64,000 nt of DNA from Coptis chinensis (Eukaryota > Streptophyta > Magnoliopsida > Ranunculales > Ranunculaceae). The position numbers and the translations under genes are program-made. Below the pieces are notes generated by a model. It did no database searches. It was not told the DNA's origin and worked only from the letters and a program-made list of their open reading frames with translations. This document shows positions 46,100 through 59,538 of the stretch, one piece after another; within the stretch, counting starts at the first letter, position 1; every line of letters begins with the position of its first letter. Location of the stretch: positions 57,681,501-57,745,500 of the forward strand of contig CM027377.1 of NCBI GenBank assembly GCA_015680905.1, in the 5' to 3' direction.

Positions 46100-47066
46100 T
46101 GACATTTGTAGACAGTGGGTTTTGGGGTTTTGAAGTTGTTCATCTTAGATCTAATGTGAGTAGAATGGTGATGGAGAAAGCCCAACTTTTTTTTGACTTC
46201 CTTCTTGTTCTTTGTAAGGTTTTTGATATATGATGATGTTGAGAACTAATTATTGTGGTTTTGATGATTAAAACATGAAAACAATAGTTATTATAGATTG
46301 AGAAACATGAAGATTAGATAAGAAAAAGGTAGCTTGGTTAGCAAGTTATACTCATTTGATTTAGTATAACCAACTTTGGTTGGGTGAATGAATAATTAAG
46401 AAGATGTTTTGAAGAACTATTGTTATGAAAAGCAAGATTAAACACTTTGAATGGAAGAAAACCAACTAGATTGCTTGAAGCTTTAAAATAATGAAAATGG
46501 AAAACAAAGAATTAAAAGTAATTAAAAACAATTAACTAAATTCTTATCTCCTACTCCTACTAGAGTCTAGCTATTAGTTAACTAGCTCCCTTATTTTGTG
46601 GGTATCTCTACATTTATATATGTGTAAAGATGTACAAGTTTGCCCTCGTCTTATCTTATCGAACAAGCAACTTAATCTAGAAGCTTCTTGTGCATTCTTT
46701 GAGTGGATAGGGTCAAGCCTTTTGGGCCCAAGCCCATGTCTTTGGGAATTTGATCCTTTGGTATTTTGATACTTTTGTGCTTAGTCCTTGTCTTGCAAAG
46801 GGTTGAGTCTTTGGTCCTTGAAGCATTGGAGTGTTTCCTAAGCTTTTGAGTTTTTGGACCCTTGAGTTGACTTTGACTTTGACCATTTTTCTCATATGTC
46901 TCATAAGGTCCCTCTTAGGCTCATTTTGGCTCTAGATCACGTCTTTTTGAGGTACTTGGTCTAGAATAGGGTTGTATCCTGAAAAAGCAATAAAAACATG
47001 AATTTTCTAATTTGACTAAATTGAAGCATTATAAGGGGATAAAAACGCATATTTGGGGACTGATCA
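46100..47066 (-). repeat. solo LTR, minus orientation (967 bp)
   Basis: On the minus strand it starts TGATCAGTCCCCAAATATGC and ends ...AATGTCA. The start, followed by gtttttatccccttataatg, resembles Tat-type LTRs. Boundaries are set by the near-perfect 5-bp duplication and by the restored repeat motif in the flanks. Confidence 0.65.
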
Positions 47067-47071
47067 TGTTA

Positions 47072-47215
47072 CAGTGTCAATTACTACTGCAAGTCTGCAA
47101 CAACTACTCTTAACTCTCACTACAACATGGATGTTGTAGTTGTACTATCAACTATACTACAACATGGAATTTGTACTGTGAATTACTACTGTAACGACAT
47201 AAAAATGTTAAACTC
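47072..47215 (+). repeat. continuation of the GCAACAT/ATGTTGC repeat field
   Basis: Contains tacaacatggatgttgtag and tacaacatggaatttgtac with the same tgaattactactgtaac context as the tandem units before the LTR. Confidence 0.6.
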
Positions 47216-47820
47216 ATTTGACATTGGACTTGACATTTGGAAAAATCATTGTCAAGTTCATTTGACATTGGAAAAAATCTAGCTATATTTGGACTGATAT
47301 TCTAACAACATACAAATTTCACCAAATACAAAAATAATTAATTTGACATTTAGTATCCAGTGTACACCTGATAAACGATATTACGATAATAAAACTATAT
47401 ATATAAGCACAAAGATTCTTATATATATATATACAAGAATCTTTGTGGATTTAAACCACCATCCTCTTGGGATGCTAATGTTTAGTTTTCTTCTCCCAAG
47501 CACTCTATCTTTTTGAGCTAAAGATCCATTTTTTTTTATGTTAACTTTTCATCACGACATAATACTAAGAGTACATTTGAATAAAAAGTAATAATAAGTG
47601 CACTTTTTATTGTTTATAGCCATTAAGTTCTTTAACATTCATATATGAGTACAATATCTAATTACTAAATAATATATGGCAATTCAAATCAATTAAAGCC
47701 AAATATAATGGACTCGACACTTTCTACAGTACACAATAAGCAAGTTCAACCAAAACACAAAATAAAAAAGCAACCAACATAATTATTTGACCAATAATTG
47801 TAAATGGATTTATTCCTAGT
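47216..47820. other. AT-rich spacer with a small hairpin
   Basis: No coding frame. A perfect inverted repeat cacaaagattctt / aagaatctttgtg surrounds a (TA) run at 47410-47447 and would form a stem-loop. Otherwise nothing seen. Confidence 0.5.
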
Positions 47821-49070
47821 TATAGTGTTGCTTTCAGTGCAACACTCATGTTGCAGTGGCAATTGACACTGCAATTTCGACCAAACAGTATTTTTTTTTC
47901 TTTTCAAGAATACATTTGACGCAACACTCATGTTGCAATGAATAACCAGACACATTCAAAAGATTTTAACTAATTTTTTCTAATTTTTTTTTCATAAAAT
48001 GAAACCATAACGAATCAAAATTGTGAAATTATGAACGAATTCAATGCAACAATTGAAATAAGAATAGAATTGGACAATCTTTTTTAATTCAAGCAAGACG
48101 TATTTACCCTGTAAACTTGTAATAATGATGCAGGATGCGTGCCTTGTTCCTGAATAATAGAAAGTTGTATTCAACTTCCTTATTATTTGGAAGTCGGTTT
48201 ACATGTATGAAGTTGGGTTATTTTAGAAGTCTGGTTTTCACGTATGGTTATAGTTAGGAATTCTATTTTCTTTGTTATTTTGCTAGTATAAATAGAGAGA
48301 TAGACAAAGCATGTAGGATCTTCGGTCAAAACAATTGAATATATAAACTTTCTCTCCAAGTTTTTATTTTTATTCTTCAAATACATTATTTTCGTCTAAA
48401 TCGCATCTCTTTCTTCACTTCGCATCTCTACGATCTCTGCATCGTGTTCTTCCACAACAAGTACTACATCAAATAATAACATCAATCACACAATTGTAAG
48501 TAGATCGGTAACTGGATAGATAACTCATTTTTATAACTCGTCCAAGTTGATTAATTAAGCAACATACTTTTTTTCCTTAATATAGAGTCTATTATTAGAA
48601 GTACTACGAGAAAAAATGCACTAACAAGTTAACATTAATAACTCTCGCACTCCCAATTTGTTCTCAAGAATTTTGACACTTCTTGTTTTGACATTGGTTG
48701 TTGAATAGTAACTGACACTGCAACATAGTGTAATATGAATGTTGCAGTGTTAATTCACAATGCAACATCCATGTTGAAGTAAAGTTGACAGTGCAATATC
48801 CATATTGCAGTGGGAATTGACAATGGTTATTGCAGTTGTAATTGATATTGTGCAGTAGAAAACAACATGTAAAACCAAACAACAAGCATTAGCAATTAAG
48901 CTTCATGTTTATCTACTCAAGAAGCAAGTTCAACCAAAGCACAATATAAAATAGAAACCAACATATTATAATAATGTAAATGTATTTCTATTTTGCAGTG
49001 TTGATTTCAGTGGAACACTCATGTTGCATTAGACCCAACACTTTCATCACGCTATCTCATTGTTGCAGTG
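47821..49070 (-). repeat. inverted copies of the GCAACAT/ATGTTGC repeat
   Basis: Motifs such as gcaacactcatgttgcag (47838, 47922), gcaacatccatgttgaag (48762) and gcaatatccatattgcag (48791), followed by tg(g/t)(g/c)aattgaca, are the reverse-complement form of the 45.3-46.1 kb units (minus strand: tgcaacatggatgttgca...gaatta). With the left field they frame 45.3-49.1 kb. Confidence 0.6.
48143..48461 (+). repeat. possible short solo LTR
   Basis: Starts TGTTCCTGAATAATAG, has a TATA-like box (tataaatagagagatag near 48288), then pyrimidine-rich sequence and ends CTTCCACAACA. The layout resembles a small Copia LTR. No target duplication could be identified, so this is tentative. Confidence 0.35.
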
Positions 49071-49483
49071 TGGCGATAATCGAAACCGTAGAGTGTGAAA
49101 TTATCACTAGGTTGAATGTTAATTAAAGGCAATGATTTTAAACATATATATGAATATTAAAATTTAGTTTCTCACATTTTTAGTAGTTGGTTGTCGTTTG
49201 TTTTGAGTAGATCTATCCCGGTTTTTGTTGCACAAAATCCATCGAATTGTCGTTAATTTCTTCATTTCGGGTTTCCATATTGCACTTTCGGTTCAATTTG
49301 GGGAATTAGGAGTTGTTTTTTAGCTAGCGATCTATTTAGATTTCTGGAAGATGGGGTGATGGACAAATTTGAAATATTACCAAAAAATTGACGGAGTGGG
49401 CTTTTGACATAATTACAAAAGTCTATGTCTTTTATCAGAAATTAAATTGGAATTGTGGGTTTCAGGCCCAATCTCTGACTAAA

Positions 49484-50020
49484 AAACAAGACTATATACA
49501 CCATAAAAGCTTTTTTGTGACAGGGGCTTTTCCCAATTTGTGACGCCAAATAGGCGTCAGAAAATTTGTGACGTCAAATTGCCGTCAGTATTGTTGTTTG
49601 GTGTCACAATAAGTCGAAAAATTAGTTTTATTTTATTTATAAAATTTATTGAAAACATAGTGACGGCAAAGAGGGATCACTTATTAAGATCCAGAGGCAC
49701 GTGTTTGGCATGTGCCACAGGATGAGGCGTCAACTTCCGATCTTTGCGATTTCTTTTTGACCTCAACTCTTTTTCTTCTCAATATAGTAGAGAGAAACCC
49801 CTTCCTGCATAAATCTCTTCTCCACTTTTCTCAATCTATTCGAATTCCACTCCCTTTTCGTTCATCTTCCCCAAATTTCGATAAAAGTGAACTAAATGAG
49901 GTAGGTTGTTCATCTCAAATTCTTCATCTTAAACAAAGGTACCATCTTTCCGATCTTTTAGGGTTAGTTTCTATAAAGATTCATTTTTTTTTCCGCAATT
50001 TTGGGTTTTGGGTTTGAAAT
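49484..50020 (+). mobile_element. degenerate CACTA-like left end (family 1, copy A)
   Basis: The start ctatatacaccataaaagc is a decayed form of CACTACACCATAACAGC at 54626. Both are followed by alternating gtgacg and ggcgtca motifs (49516-49660) and then a leader with acgtg and pyrimidine-rich blocks. The element continues to an unknown point. Confidence 0.5.
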
Positions 50021-52900
50021 TCTTGATTTCGTTTTCTATGGTTTATAATTTTCTTGAATGAGTTTGTTTATAATAGTTGGTTTCCAAGTTAGACTTACTG
50101 CACTACTATTATTGAAAGTTAGACTTGTCAGTTTTTTGCACTACTATAGAATTGCAGCTGCTCTGTTCCTTTAGTAAGTATTTTAGCACTTGTCAAATGT
50201 AAATGTAGAGAATCACTATGCACCATACATACTTCATAGGTTCAGCCACCAATAATTTACCTTCGGACACTTGGGTTCATATTGGGTCCATATGTATATT
50301 CCTCTTTTTTGTTTGATTGGTGATCTGATTCATTTTAGTAAGATCAGCTTTATATGTATCAGTTAGTGTATATATAATTTTTCTTACTAGAGTACTGCCA
50401 GATAAATCTTTAAACGAAATGATACGGATTTAAATTGTTCCCTCAAGGAGGTGTTGCGCCTTCTAATCTACAAAGTTTAAGTACGTTGTTGTACTTACTT
50501 CTGAATCTTGTAGCATGAACATAACCCCTCTTTGAATGAAACAGTGAACATGCTACTATTTTACATGATTTCCCTTCTAGCAAGGTTTGACATGATCTAA
50601 TAATGGAAGTCGTCGCACACACGTTCTTGTTTATGCATCAAAACAGGAGTTCTACTATAGTTGGATTCCAAGTTTAGACTAAATTTTTGTAGTAGAACTC
50701 ATTGCACACTTTGTGCCACTTCCTAGAGCGTATAATTTGGTGGGGATGCGTTTATGCACAGTACTTGTCTACTTCCTTAGTAAGCGGGCCCTAGGTCAGG
50801 CCATGTACCTGCTCTTGGAGTTGGAAACAGGTTGTGCACTCAATGGAAAATAGGACACGGTAGACGGTTCAATTATATTTTAACTAAACCCATTAGCCCT
50901 ATAACTAAACCCGGCTGGTTGGATGGTTTAGGCCCAAACTCAATTTTAGTTGAAGGGCTAGTAATAAAATTGAGTTAAAATAGAAGTGTAGCTAGTATTT
51001 GATGTGACATTAGTATTTTAAGTGAGTGTGTGTGTGTTTTGGTTGGTAAGTACTATTTTGTAGGTGTTTATAATTGACAAATTGTAAAGTCCAATGAGTT
51101 AATGTGAAACCCACATTTTTTGTAAAGAAAAGTTTGTGAAAAAAGGATATATTGAGAACTGAGAACCATAATGTCCCTTGTTGAGTATATTTCATGACCT
51201 TTCTTTTTATTTTTTTTGGGTTGAGTTTATGTTGTGCCAATATATCTTATCAAGTAGCTAGGAATGGCAGGTCTGCTATTGTTTTCTTGTTGGTAGTCTG
51301 GAGTGGAGGTTGGTTGAGTTGCTAATGAGAATTCTCTTGTAATGTGGGGCTCCATGTTAAAGGGACATGACGTTTCATCTAGTAGATGACCGGCCTGCTG
51401 ATCTCAACTAAAGCTGCTGCAAGGTTGGTTTTACTCTTGCTTCCTTTTTATTTTATTTTTTTATTTTTACAAATACATGCTTGCACAAAGTTATGTACTT
51501 GCAACTAGGGTGGTCAAGTTTAAGTTTGGTTTTTTGCTTTTGTTCATTGGATTTTATTGATTGTTACTAATTACCGTCGCGTTAGACATTAAGATTTCAA
51601 TTTGTCTCAAGTAGTGAACCAATGTTGAAAGAACTGATGATTTAGATTTTGAATCTTGCAGTGCTTCTTTGATATTGCGACTCATGTTTCTTCTAGTTTG
51701 TTACAACTGTGTGGAGGGTGTAACGCATTACCTTGATATGTTATGGGCCATGACCAACTAGATACTAGGCCTGGTGAATAGCAGCTTAAGTCTTTTGATC
51801 TCTATCCTTTTAGAAACAGATAATGATAAGTTGAGGACTTATCATGTTAGTTTTGAAAAAGAAAGTTAGAACTAGAACTAAATGACAAAATAAGATAATT
51901 TCTCTTATAGCTTATGCCTCAATCAGGTAATCTTTTCTCTCCTCTTAAGTTATGGGACATTCATTTTCCTAGCTATTTCCTATAGAGCAACCATCAACAA
52001 GATAAGTATCTTTCAATATATGGTTTTGATTCTTTTGTTTTCATGTTTACGTCAATTACTTGTTTTAAGTTCTGATTTCCACCAGGTATGTAGTCAAGGG
52101 TAAGTTGGTATGGAACAACACACACAGTGTAATTATATTGATTGAACAATGAATTTCAAAGACAACATGGATTAGTACCTTCTTTCCCTCCATATTTGGA
52201 TTTAGTACATTCATCTTCATTTTATACCAAGTTAGATAAGTTGTCTGATCTCAATATATTGGGTTATGCTTACTTGTTCAATGCAAATTGAACCGCATGC
52301 ATGTGTTAACTTTTGCTAGTGGACAGAGTAGTCCATGCAAACCCACAGTTGTTTATAAGTCCACTACTCCATTCTCTTTAATTAGTTACTTAAGAACCCG
52401 CAGTAGTCAATTTTTGGGTTTTTTGTTGTAAAAATCAGACTTTGTAATTCATTCTATAGCTAGCCAGTAGCCACTGTTCTTCATATGTTTAGTAAGGTAG
52501 CTTTCGATATCGAATCCAAAAGTATCAAGGATCAGGATGCATAATTTCCTAGATAGTTCCATCCCTTCCATTTTGCTGTTGCAAAATAGTTTTAACTTAC
52601 CTAAGTTCATGCTGAAAATGGCAAAGTCATGATTCCTACTGAATTTATTCTTTGATTATATATATATATACTCCCACATTCTAGCAAAACTTTATACCTG
52701 AATTTTGTAGAAGAAGAAACAAAACAGCTTTGTAAGTTATTTCCTTGTCTTAGTCATATATATCCTCATGTAAAAGCTTTTTTTTTTTCTTCGTTAGAAC
52801 AGTTAAGAGGGTAGTCTTATACATTTGTTCTACTTGTTCTTGTGAATTGCTGCCTTGTTTTTCTGCTTGAAACAATATGTAGGTTTTACTATTTGTCCTT
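50021..52900. other. no recognised gene
   Basis: About 2.9 kb of AT-rich sequence with no convincing coding frame or domain on either strand. It might be intron or interior of the CACTA-like element that starts at 49484. Confidence 0.3.
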
Positions 52901-52927
52901 GTGAATTATAAGTTCCACAGCCACTCA

Positions 52928-53028
52928 TAAACACGCAGGGAGCTCCTGTTACAGGCAAACATGCAGCTGGCACCCTTGATCGCTCAAATAGAAATAATGC
53001 TTGGAGCGGCACGGATGAGGGAAAAGGG
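52928..53028 (+). other. candidate isolated exon
   Basis: A stretch with higher GC lies between an acceptor-like acacgcag (52931-52938) and a donor-like aaaggggtatgc (about 53022). One frame reads ELLLQANMQLAPLIAQIEIM, a helical, leucine-rich segment; another reads GAPVTGKHAAGTLDRSNRNN. I cannot tell which, if either, is used, and I do not recognise the product. Confidence 0.3.
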
Positions 53029-53589
53029 GTATGCTTTACTTCCGTAAATTCCTTGTATTTCTATTTACACTTGAGGCAAATATGTAGGGAGTCATTTTTC
53101 GTGTGTTCTTAGTGGACTGCAGTCTACATTGAATTTCATTATTATAGTCAATTTCTTGCAATTCTTACTACGAAACCCTTCTCTAATCTCTGTGTTCTCT
53201 GTTGCATAAGCAATATGGGCTTTGATACATCTGACTTCACATACAAGCCATCTGAATCGAACATGTACCAATGAATGGAAGGACGGGTACCACAAGAACC
53301 AGGCACTTGTACCATAATGTGATTTTCATTGATGTTCTATGAAAAGAGGCACTTTTTCCATAATGTGATTTTTATTGATGTTCTATGAATTTGGACCAAA
53401 CGAGACATGATTTCTGAAACAAGTTTTTGCTGGATTTTTGTGTGTAAACTACTAAATTGTATGGCATTGGTTGATTGAAATAGAAAGGTTAGTAATTCAT
53501 GAAAATATATGTATTAAGAGTCATTTTTAGTGCAACTTAGTAGTAGGAAGTTTTTGATCCTTTGTTCCTGACCCTATCATCCTTTGGCA

Positions 53590-53784
53590 CTACATTCTGG
53601 ATAAGTTTCCAGACAATGCCTGCTGTTCTGGGGTGCAAGTTTTTGATTCATTAAGGTCTGACAGCTTCACATTAAAAACCTTCCAGGTGATGCCTTGAAT
53701 TCTATCGGCTAGAGCTACTCCTGCCCACTCATCTTGCCATAATCTAATACTTTTGGCTTGACCCATTACCCACTCAGCTTTCAT
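53590..53784 (-). pseudogene. LINE-type RT C-terminal fragment
   Basis: The minus frame EWVMGQAKSIRLWQDEWAG followed by VALADRI resembles the block after the RT domain in plant non-LTR retrotransposons (usual V-G-N-G-x-x-I-x-x-W-x-D-x-W). Only about 60 codons remain and no other LINE domain is seen nearby. Confidence 0.45.
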
Positions 53785-54105
53785 GGTGCATTTTTGTCAG
53801 CAAATGCAGCAAATGATGCCAAAAGGTAGTCTTTCTTCCAATTTTCAGTTCTGTAGCATTTGGTATAGACTAAAGGGAATGCTAAGTTATGATGATGTTA
53901 ACACTATTCTTAAACTGATTGTCCCAGGATTTTGGCTAATCATCAATCAACAGCTCATTCCAAGGAACGAAAGATAAGGTATATATCTTAGAATTGGAAT
54001 ACGAAGTTCAAACCTTACAAACATAAGCAACTACGTTTATGCGCGGCACACAAATGACATTACAGGTGTGTATTCTTTATTTCTCTCACCCCTTTCTCTC
54101 TCCCC

Positions 54106-54106
<1 letters not shown>

Positions 54107-54170
<64 letters not shown>
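54107..54170. repeat. (CA)n microsatellite
   Basis: About 32 uninterrupted CA units. Confidence 0.95.
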
Positions 54171-54172
<2 letters not shown>

Positions 54173-54625
54173 AACACTGCCTACCTTCATTTTTTGTTCT
54201 AGTTACCTCTTTTTTACTTTAGTGTGCCTGAAGCGCTTGCCTTACTCACTCTCACACTCAACCAAATACAAATTCACTTCTTTTTAGTGTTTCAGCTCTT
54301 AGGCTAAGAAACAAACTCTTTCCAATTTGCTAAAATTTGAGTCTTCCTGTGGGATTTATAGATATTTCAGCTCTTAGGCTCTCATACTTTTGGTAGCTGG
54401 GGCCCTTCGTTGATTCTGAACATCCTAAGCTTAAGAAAGGAACGATTGAAAGAAGCTTTGATGACATTTTTCACTCAGATATTCTAAGAAGGGTACAAAG
54501 TCTTACAATTTTTTAGACTCTCATATGGAAGACGTTTTGCATTCTATAATTTTGAGTTGAATATATGGGTTATGCTACTCGAGTGGTTCTTGTACCATCT
54601 TTACAAGATGCTTACCATGATTTTA

Positions 54626-55843
<1,218 letters not shown>

Positions 55844-56581
55844 CACTACACCAAAACAGGATATTAGTAACGCTCCAGTTTTTTGCTTAGTAACAGTTTT
55901 AAAGTGTAACTAGGTTCCTAACGTTTTATAAGCGTTACAATTATATATAAAGTGTTACCTTAATTTTGCCAAATATGAGAATTAATTTGTTACGTTTTAA
56001 AATTGTTTGTTTGGACCAAAAAGCGTAAATAAATCGTGAGTATTAAATATAACATTAAAATAATAGCTAAATTAAAATTTAAGATTTCTAAATTAAAATT
56101 TTCGGTGAGAGGAAAGAAATTTCGGTGAGAGGGAAAGACCAAAATTCTCACGCTCTTCTCCCCTATTTAAGATTACTAATGAACAGCCCTATTTTCATCG
56201 CTTCTCTCGTTCAACAAGTTTTGGGAATCAGCACCGGTCGCCGCTGCTGCCGCTATTAGGTAACGTACTTTATGCGCCTTCTTCTTCTATGATTTTCTAT
56301 GTTTCATCATCTCATATCTCTTTTTCAATTTTTCACACTACTACTAGGTGATATCACAACTGAAATTAACTTGGGTGTTGGTTGGCTACAGTTATAACCA
56401 AAGGTGCGATTTTTATTACTTGTCTTATTCATTAAAAAATTCGATTTTTGTGGTTTGATTTTGCTCTTCTATATGTAATTAGTAATTACTTATTTTAGTT
56501 ATGTTATGATTTATATTTTTCCTGGTTTGTGGATTGTTAGATTAATATTCATGCTAGCAAACACACACACGATCTGTATAA

Positions 56582-56940
56582 TGAATACCACCAGTCCTGT
56601 TGATGACAAACCCAAACCCAAACTCAACTTCATACGGTTTAAATATCAAACCCAAGAAAGATACAGGTGTGGACAAAAAGGCAACTAATAATAATGTTGC
56701 TCTTGAGTTGAAATTGTTGGAGAAATTTCATGAAGATATCAAAAAGTTTCCAGATGATAAAGGGTTGGAAGAGTTTATAGGTGTTCCGGTTAATGGGTAT
56801 GGGAAAGCGGTACTTGCTGGGTATGGGTGGTATAGGGAGAGGGATTGGGAAGAATGCGGAACGAGATGTTAAGGTTGTTTAGTATAGAGGAGTGTTTGAA
56901 GGTAAAGCTGGTATAGGTTTTGTTCTTCGAAACTAACTAA
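56582..56940 (+). pseudogene. MOS2: MOS2-like (G-patch/KOW protein) fragment
   Basis: The frame gives TSYGLNIKPKKD, then LEEFIGVPVNGYGKAVLAGY and GWYRERDW. The G-Y/F-G-x-A-x-L-x-G-Y-G-W block is the G-patch of MOS2, a nuclear RNA-binding protein needed for innate immunity and microRNA processing. A frameshift near 56845 shifts to GIGKNAERDVKVV, which completes the G-patch. The region before and after the fragment is not conserved, so both ends are truncated. No intron is seen, but I recall the Arabidopsis gene as intronless too. Confidence 0.6.
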
Positions 56941-57067
56941 TTAAGGTACAAGTTTACCAAAGAGTTTTATTATAACGTTATGAGTGCCAAAGAATGAACC
57001 CGAGTAACTCCTCTCGACTTAAACCCTAGTTTTTGGTTTTTCCTCGCCTCAAACAACGCCGGCGACA

Positions 57068-57395
57068 ATGAAGCTCGTCGGGTTTTGATGAAGTTGAACA
57101 ACGAGACAATTGTCGATCGAGCTTAAGAACGGCACTATTGTTCATGGCACCATCATTGGGGTAGATATCAAGATGAATACTCATTTGAAGACGCTTTTAA
57201 ACCGAGGCTGAAAGGAAAGAATCTAGTGACTCTTGATCATCTGACTGTGAGGGGCAGCAGTATTCGCTATTACATTCTCCCTGACAGCATAAACCTTGAG
57301 ACTTTACTGGTTGAGGAGACAACCTAAGGTCAAGCCAAAGAAACCAACAGCTGGGAGGCCTATGGGACGTGGTCGCGGCCGTGGCCGTGGGCAAG
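57068..57395 (+). pseudogene. SmD1: SmD1 (snRNP core protein) processed-type pseudogene
   Basis: The start MKLVGF near 57068 and the blocks [73 protein letters not shown] and PKVKPKKP, then the RG repeat (GRGRGRGRG), match SmD1, a core protein of spliceosomal snRNPs. At least three frameshifts separate the blocks (near 57117, 57203 and 57328). There are no introns. A leader with aaaccctag precedes the start, as in many translation and RNA genes. The RG tail is cut by the Gypsy LTR at 57396. Confidence 0.85.
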
Positions 57396-58864
57396 TGATA
57401 AGAGCCCAAAACTGTAGTTTTAACCCTTTAACAGTCATACTTTTGGACCAATTATGTGAGTAATAATTAAGAGTTAACACTGATTACGTGTTTTTATGCA
57501 TTTCAGGCTTCAAAGTCCATTATGTGCAGAAATGTGTCACTTTAGTGAGATAAAGGAGAAAAGGTCGGTTACTAAGGAGTTCCGTGATTAAAGGCCAAGA
57601 TTCAAGAGGATAAAGCCTTCCTAAAGCCCGGTCAAAAGCTGAAAAGTCGACACGGGCCAAAAAAAAGACACAAGTCGCCAGAACTTCCGAAAGCCGTATC
57701 TTTGGACTCAGACCTCGGAATTGGGCCTACCTTATGTCAAAACGACCGACTCGGAAAGAGCTTTTCAATGGTCTAAGCCTTGATCCAATCAAAGGAGCAA
57801 AAGTGGACGAAAAGTCTGTGGAAGCCAACTATAGCTGAAGAGGCCTTTTTGGACTGAAAGAATTGGGTTTTGGGCCTGATTCTCTGGCCCAAAACATGGC
57901 TCCAAGCCCATCCACGATTTTTGGATCTGAAAGTATAAAAACCAAAGTTTAGCTCTTTGTTAATGGTAGCTAGTTAGACCTAAAATAATATAGATAATTC
58001 TAGATCTGTTTTCATTAATTAAATTAAGCTTTAGTTCCATTTTCAATTCTTGTTTTAGATTAAGTCTTTGAATCATTGTTCTTGATTGATTAGATAAATA
58101 AAATAGTTGTTTTCTCAATTTCAAATTGTGTTATTTCAATTTATAGATCTGATTTTAATTCTTGTTGATTATCATTCCGTAGTTTAAATAGATTGAACCA
58201 TTGTTAGTTAATTTAGTTAAGTTAGAATTCTAATATGATGTGTAGTTATAATGAAATGGGAAATGATAGTTTGATGACTCAAGGCTAAAACCTCCATTAG
58301 AGGGATTGATGAAGCCTTGATGAAAACTTAGTGGTATAGTGTAGAAACATTGTAGAATCTATTCCAATCTAGAAGGTCGTGATTCGCCATGAGAATGGGT
58401 GGATGACCTCACATGCTAGTTAGTACTCGGTAGAAATGCCATGAACACTAGGGATTAGAACTCGAATTTCTTGCCGTAAGAACGTAAGAATCGAGATACA
58501 AGAATCTATGTTAGGCTATTAAGTTGGATTCGAGGTGGATTCAATTCCCCTCTAATCCTTTATCTAGATTCAAGCACAATCATATTTCCATAGCATTCAT
58601 AGTTAAATTCAAGTAATCAAATTCAGTAAGTATCGTAGTATATCACCTTCGTAAAGCTCTCATTGACTTAAAACTGAGTAATTAGATTAGAAAACATTAC
58701 ATGCTAGAGCACTAGGAGTGGAACGAATTCGTTACTCCACTCTATTACGATAGACTTGAGAGTAGGAAACTTTGATAACATAGCAACATAAATAGTTTAG
58801 TTTACTTACGCTTTGATTTCATCGCTCATTTTCGTAGGTAAGCTATTCATTTTATCATTTATCA
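57396..58864 (+). repeat. Athila/Tat-type Gypsy LTR 3 (5' LTR)
   Basis: Starts TGATAAGAGCCCAAAAC and ends near TTTATCA, co-linear with LTR 1 and closer to it than to LTR 2 by eye. The preceding 5 bp are gcaag, within SmD1. A clear primer binding site does not follow at once; a weak tggcgctgccc match lies at 59032. Confidence 0.75.
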
Positions 58865-59538
58865 AATGCCACGCCATCTTAGTTGCACTTTAGCATTGTT
58901 TTCATAGTAGAATTAGTCATTTTTAAGTCCCATTAAACCCACCCACCCTTGTTTGATTCATACCGTGGTTATTCATTTTCGTTGAAAAATTCGGACGTAA
59001 TTACACGGAGCGATCGGCGCTTATAAGGAGCTGGCGCTGCCCTATAGTCTGACTTCGACCCGAACCATACCATCTTGAACGAGCGACCGACCCTCACTTA
59101 TCGGACTTCTAGCGACCGCCCTCATACCAAGCGTGACTCAAGGCCACTTATCGGACAAGGAGCGACCCGCCTATGACCGCGCCCTATGCAAAATTTTGCG
59201 GATTTCTACAGGTTTGTTTCGAACTTCGATTTTTAAGTTTTTTTTTCAGTGTTCTAACTTGTTATTTACATTGAACACGCGTAAACAAGACGTTATTCAT
59301 AAGCGAAGCAAGGACGCTTATCGTATTCCTTTCTTCCATACCTCGTGATCTCCGTTAGAGGTTCATACTAATATATCAAGATTGTTTGGATTGTTTTCGT
59401 GTTTAGACTTAGACTTGCATGAGATTAAGGTCCGGCCGGAGAAAACACCGAACGTAATTAACCGCCAACAAACAAACATATCGAAAGTATACCAATCACA
59501 ACACCTCTAACTACTATCCCACCAACCATACCGACATA
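58865..59538 (+). other. Gypsy leader region
   Basis: No coding frame of note. It contains a GC-rich cluster of short gcgacc/gcgatc/ggcgc motifs at 59010-59190 resembling the GC islands at 400-500 and 8980-9130. A possible degenerate primer binding site lies at 59032 (tggcgctgccc). Confidence 0.4.

Larger units (their letters stand above)
55844..57395 (+). mobile_element. CACTA-like element left end (family 2) with host-gene fragments
   Basis: Starts CACTACACCAAAACAGG, followed by dense subterminal motifs agtaacg, agtaac, aacg, gcgttac and gtgttac (55867-55960) and a pyrimidine-rich leader. Fragments of MOS2 and SmD1 follow in the same orientation. No right terminus lies before the Gypsy LTR at 57396, so the extent is unknown and membership of the gene fragments is inference. 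Confidence 0.5.

Noticed and set aside
54039-54287. ORF across the CA microsatellite
   Set aside because: His/Thr repeat from (CA)n with no other coding signal.
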